From: Zelonia costaricensis
Lineage: Eukaryota > Euglenozoa > Kinetoplastea > Trypanosomatida > Trypanosomatidae
Direction of reading: 5' to 3'
Length of the DNA stretch: 64,000 nt
Assembly (NCBI GenBank): GCA_030849075.1
Contig: JASAOO010003529.1
Coordinates: 1 to 64,000 of the forward strand
A model generated the notes under the pieces. It saw only the letters and a program-made list of their open reading frames with translations. It ran no database searches and was not told where the DNA came from. The position numbers and the translations under genes were made by a program. Shown piece after piece: positions 43,208 through 53,400 of this stretch. Every line of letters starts with the position of its first letter. Within the stretch, counting starts at the first letter, position 1.

Positions 43208-45478
43208 ATGACTTCCAACGTTGCCCCGGCTATCTCGCTGTTGCCCTATGGTGAGCAACAAGGCAGCTTCCGCGGCGTCGTCGCCTGCTCAAACCGCGAC
43301 GACGGCTACTTCAGTGGTGAGAATAACTACGTGAACTCCACCATCTACACCGGCTTCCGCTACCAATGCGTCGAGTACGGCCGCCGCTTCCTGCTGCTCA
43401 CGACGGGCTGCATCTTCGACGACTGCGGCCGCGCGAGCGAGATCTACGCGATGAAGCACATTACCCACGTCGAGACAGGCGAGAAGTACCCACTGCACCA
43501 CCACCACAACGACGGCACCGCGAAGCAGAAGCCGGCGCCGGGGGACATCATCATCTACCCCTTCCACCCGGAGCTGACGCCGTGGGGCCACATCGGCATC
43601 ATCTCCTTCGTTGACGACACCTGCGTCGGCATTGCAGAGCAGAACCAGTTCTTTGGTCCCTTCACCTCGCCAAGTGACTCGTACCTCGACGGCGAGCGCT
43701 GCGTCGCGCGCTACTCGGTCCTCAACTACAACGAGGCGACGCAGACGTGGACCATCGAGGAGCCGAGCACGATGCCGCAGTCGCTCGGGTGGATGTCGTA
43801 CCCTGACGCCCCTACGCGCGAGCAGATCTACGCCCCCTTCACGCCGCTGCCATCTGCTATCAAGGTGCGGTCGACGCCGTTCGACCACGAGGAGCACCCC
43901 TTCATCACCCACTTCCACCTGCACAACGGCTTCGACATTCCCAGCGGGCGGGTGACGCATGCATACGGCATGTGCGGTGGCTCAGCCCCGGTGCTGGTCG
44001 GCTCCGGCAGCGCCATTTCGCGTGTCCTGCGCTTCACCATGCAGCTCCTTTTCCACCGCTCCCGCCTCGGCCCTGCGTTCCGGACCCTGCCGACGAACCC
44101 GCTCGACGCCACGCTGCCGGCGGGCGCAGATTCGTGCCGCGAGGTCGACGACTTCTTCGCTGTGCTGGCCGATGCCGACGTGGTCGAGGCCACCGAGGCC
44201 ACCCCGGACACCCTGCGGCAGGCCATTGCGGACTACTTCGATGTCCCGCTCGAGGTGGTGCTGGCGATGGAGCGCGACTTCGCCAAGGCCGAGGCCCACC
44301 TCGCGGCAGCTGTCACTTTCTACCCGAACCTGGCGACGCAGGCGGCAGACCTCGAGGTGTTCCAGGCGGCGCGGCAGAAGATCAAGAACGCCGCTGCCGC
44401 GACCGCTGCTGCCGCTACTGCTGCTGCTGGTGAGGTTGCGACGGTGTCGCTGACGACGGCCAACACGAGCACCCCCATCACTGAGGAGCCGAGCGTCGGC
44501 ACCGCTCCTGGCATGGTGGAGGACCTGCCCTTCGAAAACCAGCACGACGAGGCGTGGCGGGTGGCGCGGGTGAACTTCGGCAACTCGCGCCTGATGGCGG
44601 AAATCGCCCAGCTGAACGAGGTGAAGGCAGAGGTTGTGCAGGCCATCTCGATGATGACGCCGGCGCCCGTGCGCTGCTTCCTGTCGACCCAGTACCGCAT
44701 GGACCTCTCCAACTACCTCAAGTCCGTGGAGACCATCTACGGCCCGCGCACAGCCCTGACGATTGTCCTCAGCGACGACGAGCCGATGGACGGTCTGCTG
44801 CGCGAGCTTGTCACGGCCCTGCAGGGCGTCTGCGAGCGCGTCAAGTACCCGGTGCGCGTGGTGGACGAGAAGGACCTCGTTTTCGCGAGTGGGAAGCTGC
44901 GCGTGGCGTCGTCGGAGGCTTCGTCGGGCGCGTGCAGCCCGACGACCGGCATCACGCCAGCCGGCGCCTACGAGGTGAACTTTGTTTTTGCGCTGTGCGA
45001 GTGGCACCGCATCCTGTCGAACAAGGGCGCTCGCCACAAGGCTCTGTACCAAGCCGCTGTCGACCCGACCGCGGACGTGGTGTTCGCGAAGCCGCTGTGG
45101 TCGCACCTCTGCTCCGGCAACGTCAACGTCAGCGATGCGACGGTCGAGGAGCACGACGGCCACGCGCTGCGCTCCCGCTCCGTCCGTTTCTTCGACCTGT
45201 GCCGCCGACTGTACCTGCTGGCTTCGCCGAAGCAGCCGCCGGAGACGTGGGACATTGAGGTGTCCGAGTACAAGGATAGCTGCCGGCGCATCGGCATCGC
45301 CGCACCGGCGGTGCCAGCAAACCCGCCGGGTAACTTTTGTGCAGAGACTGTTGTCATCAACCTCGCCGTAAGCTGCATGATGGCCCACGTGGGCGGCAAG
45401 CTGCATCCTGACCCGGAGAACACCGGCGCCCACGACGGCCACCCTGCAGCCCTGACATACATGTTCCCGGCAGACTAG
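43208..45478 (+). CDS. Trypanothione synthetase-like protein with CHAP amidase domain
   Basis: The protein has 756 residues. Residues about 20-190 are a CHAP amidase like the N-terminal half of trypanothione and glutathionylspermidine synthetases: catalytic C54 in YQCVEYGRRF, H128 in WGHIGII, and the acidic/amide partner region IAEQN at 142-146. In those enzymes this half hydrolyses glutathione-polyamine conjugates. The middle (about 190-390) continues the synthetase-like frame. An A/T-rich disordered insert sits near 395-430. The C-terminal half should be the ATP-grasp ligase, but I cannot find its nucleotide-binding signature or the usual C-terminal motifs, and the protein ends in an unrelated-looking Cys/His-containing segment. 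Classical TryS is about 650 residues, so this one is longer yet probably not a full ligase. Likely an amidase-only or regulatory paralogue in thiol-polyamine metabolism. Confidence 0.8.
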   Translation: MTSNVAPAISLLPYGEQQGSFRGVVACSNRDDGYFSGENNYVNSTIYTGFRYQCVEYGRRFLLLTTGCIFDDCGRASEIYAMKHITHVETGEKYPLHHHHNDGTAKQKPAPGDIIIYPFHPELTPWGHIGIISFVDDTCVGIAEQNQFFGPFTSPSDSYLDGERCVARYSVLNYNEATQTWTIEEPSTMPQSLGWMSYPDAPTREQIYAPFTPLPSAIKVRSTPFDHEEHPFITHFHLHNGFDIPSGRVTHAYGMCGGSAPVLVGSGSAISRVLRFTMQLLFHRSRLGPAFRTLPTNPLDATLPAGADSCREVDDFFAVLADADVVEATEATPDTLRQAIADYFDVPLEVVLAMERDFAKAEAHLAAAVTFYPNLATQAADLEVFQAARQKIKNAAAATAAAATAAAGEVATVSLTTANTSTPITEEPSVGTAPGMVEDLPFENQHDEAWRVARVNFGNSRLMAEIAQLNEVKAEVVQAISMMTPAPVRCFLSTQYRMDLSNYLKSVETIYGPRTALTIVLSDDEPMDGLLRELVTALQGVCERVKYPVRVVDEKDLVFASGKLRVASSEASSGACSPTTGITPAGAYEVNFVFALCEWHRILSNKGARHKALYQAAVDPTADVVFAKPLWSHLCSGNVNVSDATVEEHDGHALRSRSVRFFDLCRRLYLLASPKQPPETWDIEVSEYKDSCRRIGIAAPAVPANPPGNFCAETVVINLAVSCMMAHVGGKLHPDPENTGAHDGHPAALTYMFPAD

Positions 45479-46595
45479 CCTCGGTCATGCCAACCCCCCT
45501 CTCTCCCTCCCCGTCACTCCTCTCCCACTGCGGCATTCAGGAGCCGGGAAAGTCTGGAGGACGGGGGATCGACGCACCTCGTGAAGCCACGCGTGCGCAT
45601 GCGTGTGGGTGCGTAAGGAGCGTGCGGGCTGACGTGGAAGAGCGCCTGCTGCACGCGCCCGCTGCCACGCGGCGCTGCCTCGATGTACGGACCAGTTTAC
45701 GGACGTTTGTGTGTGTGTGTGTGTGTGGGTGGGTGGTTGCAACCTGCTCGTAGCAATGCGCGTTTGTCCTGATGTGTTTAAAGGCTAGGGGGCCCTTTTT
45801 TCGTTTTACTTCTGGCTGAACCGCGCGCACCAGCACACAGAGGCGGACACCCTCCCCAACAAACCCAACACGCATGTCGCCTATGCGCCGGCGCACCCCC
45901 ACACACGCGCACATACTCGCGCGGCGATGCTCGTCTCTCCCCCTACCACCTCTCTTGTTTCCTCTCTTGTCGCGCCGACTATTCGACTCTTTCTCTTGTT
46001 TCCCCGGCAGCTCGACGTGCGCTCGGATAGACAGAGCCTTCATCACCTTCTTTCACCCCACTGAACGGAGAAGCGAACAAAAAAAGGGCACGAGAGTGCA
46101 GAAGAGATGACGCAGAGGAGAGTAGTGGCTAGTGCGCAGTCGAAGGCGTCGGGTACGACCGTCCGTGGAGGCCATTGCGGCACTTGTTGAATTGGTTTCC
46201 TCTACTGCCACCCCCCCCCCACCCCTCAATGACATGACGGAGGGGATCAGAGGCAACAGCGAAACAGGAAAGCGAGCGAGACGTGCGTGCAGTGCTGGTG
46301 CGGTCTTTTCCTTCACAACGCCGCACTCTGGTTGTTGTTCTGCGTCTCCTCTGTTGATCTCGGTGACGTGGCGGCGGAGCGAGCGCTCCGTGGCCGACGC
46401 ATCACGACGCGGCGGTTCTGAGCCGCCCATGCACTCCTTTCACCGTTCAACTTCGCTCTTGCCTTCCGCATTTCCTGGCACTCTCAGTTTCTTGTGACCG
46501 GAACGCGCTCGCCACTTCCCACACCCCAACACGCACACACACACACACACACAACTACACACAAACCCACGTACCGACGCGCGTGCGGCACAGTC
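45479..46595. other. Spacer before the SET-domain gene
   Basis: About 1.1 kb, no gene seen. A GT tract lies at about 45709-45727 and a CA tract at 46531-46553. Two candidate splice acceptors precede the next gene: AG at 46009-46010 after a T-rich run, and AG at 46486-46487 about 108 bases before the ATG. The nearer one is preferred. Confidence 0.7.
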
Positions 46596-48095
46596 ATGAG
46601 CAGCGCGCTGTCGGGGTCCGGCACGACCAGCTCCAGCTTCTACCTCGGCACAAACCCATCACCGCAGGCCTTTGCCAAGTACACCAAGAAGCACGACATC
46701 TTCCTCCACCCCGATGTCGCCTTTCTCGTCCCGACCAAGACGATGGGCATGGGCGTCTTTGCCGCCCGCCAGCTCCCGGCCGGCACCGTCGTGATCAGCT
46801 GCCCCGAGGCTTCGGGGGTGTCGCCGTACATGAAGGACGCCGCGACGTCGCCGTGCGTGGCGGCGCTGCACGCCAGCGCGGCTGCCATGGACGACGCAGC
46901 CCTGTTCGACGTGCTCGTACTCATGGCCGAGCTCTGTCGCGCCGCTTCGCTGTGGCGGCCGTGGCTGGAGGCGTGCCCCCGCATGGAGCAGCATTTCTTC
47001 GACCTCACACCCGCGCAGGCCGCCGCCCTCGGGACGGTGCCAACACCAGCGTCGTCGTCGTCGCTCGAGTCGCCGGCGGTGGCTGCGGTGACCGGCATCG
47101 CGCAGGCGCTGGCGGATTTGCGCGTGGCGGAGCGCTGGGCCGCGGCGGAGGCGATCATGGCTGCGCACCCCGACGTGTGGCCACCCGAGAAGGCTACGTA
47201 CGCCCTCTACTGCGAAGCCCTCTCGCAGGTATTCTCGCGCAACTTCCACCGAGAGGAGCTGCGGGGGCGCGAGGGCCCGTACCTGCTGCCTGGCCTGGAC
47301 ATTCTGAACCACTCCTTCACCGCCAACACCACCTTTGAGGTGCGCGGTGGTGGCCGGAAGCACGCCACGGCCTTCACGGTTGTCACGACGCGTGCGGTGC
47401 AGAAGGGGGAGCAGGTGTACGGCTGCTACGGCCGTATCGGCGCAGCCCGCTTCGCCGTGGAGTTCCAGTTCGCCACCAAGGCGGTCCTGCGGAACGACCT
47501 CGTGCGCTGCTCCGCCGCGTCGCTGGCGGCGGTGGCGACGCTGCTGCACAGCTCACAGACACCCGCGGACGAGCCGGCGGACGCGACCGCGGTCCTCCAG
47601 GCAAACGGTGCGCGGCTGGAGAGCGGCACGGTGGCGGCCCACCGGAAGGAGATGGCACGGCGGGTGGAGCGGCTGCAGCGGCTCGGGCTGCTGTACGACG
47701 AGGGCCTCTACCTCGTGCGCCCGTACGCGACGTGGGCGGCGGAGGAGGCGGCGGAGCCGGCGCCCTCATTTCGCTGGAACACGCCGGCCGAGCACGCGAA
47801 GGAGGTTGCGCAGCACCGCCGCGTGCTCGCGGCCACCGTGCACCTGCTGACGGCCAGTAAGGACGCTTTCGACGACCTGTACCACCGCATCACCGTGGAA
47901 TGGGAGCCGCCGCAGTCGCCGACACTCACGGCGGCGGTGCGTGGCTTCTTGAACGTGAAGCTGGCCGCCGCACAGCAGCAGCGGGACGCGGCGAGCACCG
48001 TGTTCGAAGACAGCAGCGTGCGGCGGCAGCTGCTGCAGGACGTGCTAGACTCCGAAATAGCGACGCTGCGCTACTACGCGGACTCGTTTGCGTGA
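46596..48095 (+). CDS. SET-domain protein lysine methyltransferase (Rubisco-LSMT/SETD class)
   Basis: The protein has 499 residues. The SET fold begins with GMGVFAARQLPAG (51-63), the cofactor-binding GxG strand. A helical insert (i-SET) spans about 90-220. The diagnostic DILNHS follows at 235-240, with N238/H239 at the S-adenosylmethionine site, then GEQVYGCYG at 271-279 with Y278 in the catalytic-tyrosine position. Residues about 300-490 are helical and match the C-terminal substrate-binding domain of Rubisco LSMT, SETD3 and SETD6-like enzymes, including a charged helix ending near the C terminus. Such enzymes methylate lysine (or histidine, for SETD3) on non-histone proteins. The substrate here is unknown. 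An in-frame extension of 34 codons upstream starts only at a GTG and is rich in His/Thr from the CA repeat, so the ATG was chosen. Confidence 0.85.
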   Translation: MSSALSGSGTTSSSFYLGTNPSPQAFAKYTKKHDIFLHPDVAFLVPTKTMGMGVFAARQLPAGTVVISCPEASGVSPYMKDAATSPCVAALHASAAAMDDAALFDVLVLMAELCRAASLWRPWLEACPRMEQHFFDLTPAQAAALGTVPTPASSSSLESPAVAAVTGIAQALADLRVAERWAAAEAIMAAHPDVWPPEKATYALYCEALSQVFSRNFHREELRGREGPYLLPGLDILNHSFTANTTFEVRGGGRKHATAFTVVTTRAVQKGEQVYGCYGRIGAARFAVEFQFATKAVLRNDLVRCSAASLAAVATLLHSSQTPADEPADATAVLQANGARLESGTVAAHRKEMARRVERLQRLGLLYDEGLYLVRPYATWAAEEAAEPAPSFRWNTPAEHAKEVAQHRRVLAATVHLLTASKDAFDDLYHRITVEWEPPQSPTLTAAVRGFLNVKLAAAQQQRDAASTVFEDSSVRRQLLQDVLDSEIATLRYYADSFA

Positions 48096-50102
48096 GCTCT
48101 GCCTCTCTTCCCGTTCGGGCGGAGGAGAACAAGGACGGCGATGGATTTGCATTCACGCGCGAGACTGGCTTGGCTGTGCGGGGCTCAGGAAAGAGGTGCG
48201 CGGGTGGAGCCGAAGAGGACCTTCGCTTTCTGGCTCCCCTGCGTTGCGCGCGACGAGCATCGCGCTGGCGCGCTTTGTTTGCGTTTAACGATAACGTGCG
48301 GCTCGCTGGAGGAGGGGGGGAGAGACGTGACGGCGGGGGTTCTGTGGCAGAGCATGCGCCGTACCGCCCACCTTCTCTCTGCGTAGTCCTGCATTTCGAA
48401 TAACGGAGGAGGCTGGAAATTGATGGCGTCGAGAAGCATCTTCGAACACGAACGCAAAACACACACACACACATACACACGCAGGCACGCCCTCTTTCTT
48501 CCCGCCTTCTTCTGGGCTTGAGTACGTTGAGCTTGAAAACAAGCTTTGCGAATGGCGACGTCGACACGGGCCGCGCCTGGAACGTTGTCGGTCAGGCATG
48601 TGCCGTCTTCGTCTCTGACGGGGACAGCGCTGTTGCGCTTCCCTTTCGCCCGGTCAGCTGTCGCTTCTCTTGCTCTCTCTATGCCACTCTTCCTGTAGCG
48701 CCTTCTTTTGGTTTTCTCGTCATCACACGGCACCCAACTCCCGGCGAGCGGAACGGCGTTGCACGTTTGCTTTTTTGCCCCTTTCTGCCGACGTGCAAAC
48801 CTCCAACCGCCTTCACCTCGATTTCCCGTCCCACTTCCGACCAAGCTGCTGTTTCACACGAACGCGACAGCACGAGGGTATCCTGAGTCACCAACTCCTC
48901 CCCCCACTACTACCCCCCCCCCAATTCCTGCCTCCCGTGCACCTTGTTGGTATTTCTTTCCACGCACTTGCCGGCGTCGGAGACCTTGCGCTGGTCTCCT
49001 TCCCTTTTTCCCGTAGACCCCAGCCTGTGACGTGCGACTCGACTTCCCCCCTCCCCTGGTGTACGTGACTGTTGCGTGGCCGACGACAACGTTGTTCCTG
49101 CACCACTCTGCAGCCTCAGCTTTTCTTTTTCTTCAGTTGTCTTGGTGCCTGTGTTGGGGTGTATGGGCCGCTCCGGCCTGCCTCGTATATACACACCCCC
49201 ACCACTTCACACACACACACACACACATCCAGACTGGAAGTGAGTACCACAAGGTGGCCTCCATCTCCTCATTGCTCTGGAGCCGGCACTTAGCCCAAGC
49301 AGGAACTTCGCTTCATACCATTCACTTTCTTGTTTTCTCATCGGCTGCCCACGCAGGTGTTCCTCGGCTTCGCAATACGGCAACCCTTCGGTCCACCTTC
49401 CAACCCACGTCACTCGTTAAGCTGGCTTGGAGCGCCCCTCCACCCTCCGCCCATACGCGCAGTGTACTCATCGTGAGCCACAACCCGCACTGCGCTGTCG
49501 CTTTCACGATCTTGGCAGCGAGCGCATCACCACCTAGCCGCTCTAGACACGAGACACGGTAGCAACGGGAGGCTGCGCCGCTACTCGTTTTCTCTAGTCA
49601 GCCGTTTCTCCGCTCCTGTCTTCCCCTCGACACACACATACACACACACACCACTTCCGTCTTACAGAGACGTCAACCATTTCCAGCGGCGCAAGGCAGG
49701 TTGGCCGCCAATTCACTCTTCCTTTTTGCCTTTTCGTCGTCATCCCTTTTTCTTTGGCATCTTTTCTTGAGTGCTTTGTTTTACCGCTGGCGGCCCTTCA
49801 CACGCCCCCCTCCCCTCGAACTGCAACTCGGCCCCCGTTCCTCCTGTCTTGTTTCTCTTTCCCGTGTTTTTCTCTCTTCTTTCCCCTTTTCTCTGTTTGC
49901 GGTTGTCCTGTTCGGCCCGTTTTACGCCGTGTCTGCGTTCCAGCTCTTCTTGCTGGCACCCTTCCTCCACCTCCCCTCTTTCTCGTACACTATTTGTGAG
50001 GTGCGGTCGTTATCTCCGCCTGCCTGTGTGTCTGTGTGCGCGAGGTTTCTCTTCTGGCGTGTTGTACCTTCTTCGTCTTCTGCGCCTCACCCTCTTCGCG
50101 CC

Positions 50103-50144
<42 letters not shown>

Positions 50145-50446
50145 TTGCGCGCGAGCGCGCGCACGACGCCGCGGCTCCGTCCCTCTCCCTCCCCCCTCTC
50201 CGCGCACTTTGCTTTCATCATTCTTTCCTCTCGTTCCACCGCCCTCCTGCGCAACTATTGGCTCGAACAAACTCATACACACGCACGTACACCAGCGCGA
50301 GCACCCGCTGTACTCATTCCAGCAAGCTGGCTCTACAGGATAGCACCCGAAAAAGAACCGACACAAACAAGAAGGCAAGCGCGACTGTGAGGTGCGCGTC
50401 ACTGCTTCCCCCCGATCGCACGCTCCGCTCGAGGCCGAATGCGACC
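48096..50446. other. Spacer before the first giant C2 gene
   Basis: About 2.35 kb, no gene seen. It contains a CA tract (49208-49227), a long GT tract (50106-50141) and a G/C-rich inverted repeat just after it (about 50147-50163). The C/T-rich run at about 50182-50256 with AG at 50294-50295 is a candidate splice acceptor. Confidence 0.7.
50106..50141. repeat. (GT)n microsatellite
   Basis: About 36 bases of perfect GT, the longest dinucleotide tract in the window, immediately followed by a GCGCGC-type inverted repeat. Confidence 0.95.
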
Positions 50447-53400
50447 ATGGGCAGGCTAAACATCAAAGTTCACAAGTGCCACCTCTACCGCCCGGCGAGC
50501 AGCGGCAACTGCGCCATCAACCCGCGCGTCACTGTTGTCGTGGACGGCACGTACCGCTTCCAGACCCATGTGAAGAAGAACACCTTCACGCCAGAGTATG
50601 AGGACTCCTTCCTGGTCGGCAACACGCACCGCCTTGCAGTTGTGGAGGTGTCGGTGTACGATGTGCAGGAGCCGTCAGGGCTCGTGCTGCCCGGTATTGG
50701 CATCTTCACCGCGAAGCACGGCGTGGTGCGGGCGTCAGGCCGAGTGCCGCTCGACGACGGTGACGCCGGTGCCACCGCACCCAGCGCAGCCGGCACTACC
50801 GCTGGCAACGGCGGTGGCGGAGCGTCGTCGAAGTCCACCGCGCCGGTGCTGCTCGGCCGCTGCTACATTTCGATTGAGCGGCTCGTGCACCACGAGCGCA
50901 AGCGACGCACCTTCTACCTGGCCACGCCGCTCGCCCCGCCCTCGGCCACCGCCGCTGCCGGCAGGAGAGTCTCCGCAACGACGGCGAACCCCGCCGCGAG
51001 CGTGAGCGCCGCGGGCAGCTCAGCCGCAGCTATCGTGGCGGATGTAGGGCCCTCGCTTCTCCTGCAGTCGCTGCCGCCGGGGATCGCTGGCACGATCACA
51101 ATCTCGCTTGATTCCGACAGGCTCGGCGAGTCGCCGTCGGAGCTGCGGCTCGACCCGGCCCGCGAGGCCCTGTTCCTGCGCCGCCTGCGCCGCTTCTTCA
51201 TGTGCCACGACCAGCCGAAGGTGGCCATGCTGGACGTCATCATGGCGCACGTGCGGGACCCTAGCGAGGTTGGCGGCCCGCGCGGCACATCAGGCGCAAA
51301 CAGGCTCTGCGAGAGCTCCGACGGAGGGAAACGCGGGTCGAGGAACTCGACGCCGAGCACGCTGGGCCCGCAGACGGCGCGGCCCGACGCAGCACGCGCG
51401 CCGGCGACGCCGACTGGAACGGGCGCAGCGACGCCCCCTCCGGAGCGGCGCCTCAGCAGTCGCGCCGGAAGCGTCACCTCGCTCGTCGGCCGCTCCACAT
51501 CCCCACCGCTGCTGAGCGTGCGCGACCACTCGGACATCGTGGCGGCCACGCCGACGAGCCAGTCACCGCGCCGGGTACTGTCCCTCGCCCAAGGGGACGA
51601 CTACATCGCGGACGGCGTCTCCGCCGCCTCCGGTGTGTCGCTGCGAAAGCGCAGCGTGTGTCTCGGCGGCCGGGCGGAGCTGACGATGGACATCCCGGAC
51701 GGACGGGAGAGCTTTGAGGCAATGATGCGGCGTCTCTGCGACGAGTACGGCTCGAGCGAGCCGCCCGACTACCGCGTTGTGATGCGGGTGGAGGGGTGCA
51801 CGAACATCAACAAGGACGAGTGGAACCTGTCGCTGCTCGGCTCCGACGACGTCTTCGTGGTCTTCCGCAGCGGCAGCGAGGAGATGCGGACCGACACGGT
51901 GAAGCTGCAGAGCACGGTGGTGTGGACTGACGCGAACACCGTCTCCCTCGACGTTGTCGACCCCCGCCGCTTCTACGTGACAGTCATCCTCATGGGACGC
52001 AACGGCACGAAGACGTACGAGATTGGGCGCTGCTACGTCAGCGCCGCGCCGCTGTCGCACGGGCACGTGTCGCGGCGCAACATGTTTCTTTGCACGGGTG
52101 AGAGCGTGACGCGGGTCGCCGTCCACGGCGTTGTGCACCTCCTCTTCCGGCCCGTCGGCTTCGGCCTGACGCCGCCGTCGCTGGCGGAGAGCGTCGACGG
52201 CTTCTACGACCGCCTCAGCCGCTTCTTCAAGCGCTACGACCCGCTGCGACTGCCCGAGGTGGACGTGCTGGCCAAGTCGCGGCTGCACGAGATCGAGACG
52301 TACATGAAGGACCTCGTCATCGAGTACGGCCGCGAGCCCGGCAGCGTGCGGCTGCTTGTCACGGTGGACAGCCTCATCTCGCTTCGCGCGACGGCGGACA
52401 CGGACTTGTCGGGGCAAAACGTGCGAGTCATCATCACGATGGGCTCCACGAGCGTGCGCACCAAGGCCTTCGCGGTGCGCCAGTTCGCACCGACCACGGT
52501 GCGGGAGAACTACATGTTTGACGTGGTGCGCGAAACGGACCTCATCCGCATCGAGGTGGTCAACGCGCGCAAAGAGGACATCGTCTACGGCCGTGTCGAC
52601 TTCAGCTGCCTCAATACCCAACGCGGGGTCGTGAACAAGCGTGACCTGTACCTCGTTGGCGCGGCCGGCACCCCCGAGGCGTACTTCAGCGGCATCGTGC
52701 GCATGGGCCTGTACAGCGATGAGGTGGGGCACAAGTACGAGGTCGACATTGGCCTCGAGGACACCTTTGCCGGGCGGCTGCGCCGCTACGTGTTCCGGCG
52801 TGTGCCGGAGAGCCTGCACCGCGTCAACCTGGCCGTCGCCACCGTCTTTGACATGGAGTCCTTTATGGCCCAGCTCTCCGTCGAGTACGGTGACGAAGAC
52901 CCGAGTTATGCCCTGTACTTCACCGTTGTCGGCTGCCGCCAGCTGCGCTCCGGCTTTGGCAGCATCAACCCGTACGTCGTGGTGCGGGTCGGCATCGACG
53001 CGTATCAGACCAAGACGGCCAAGGCGAACGAGGAGCCTGACTACTTCGAGTTCTGCCAGTTCTACTACGATCGCCCGGGCGACTTGGCCATCACCCTCGT
53101 CGTGATGGACCAGGCGGACATCGGCAGCGACGAGGAGATCGGCCGCGCCGTTGTCCCGCTGGCGGACGTGCAGCCGTCGCGGCAGTACAACGACTGGCTG
53201 CCGCTCCTGTCCGAGAAGAAGAACGGGAAGGTGCGGGAGGTGGGCACGATCGGGTTCAAGTACACGGTTGTCGACCTCGACTTGATTGACCACACGCGGG
53301 CGCGCCTCGTGAAGCAGCAGTACAGGGAGCGCCACGGCCGCGTGCAGAGCCTCATGGAAGGGTCTCGCGAGGCGCGCGGCACGAGCGTCGGCCCACCCGC

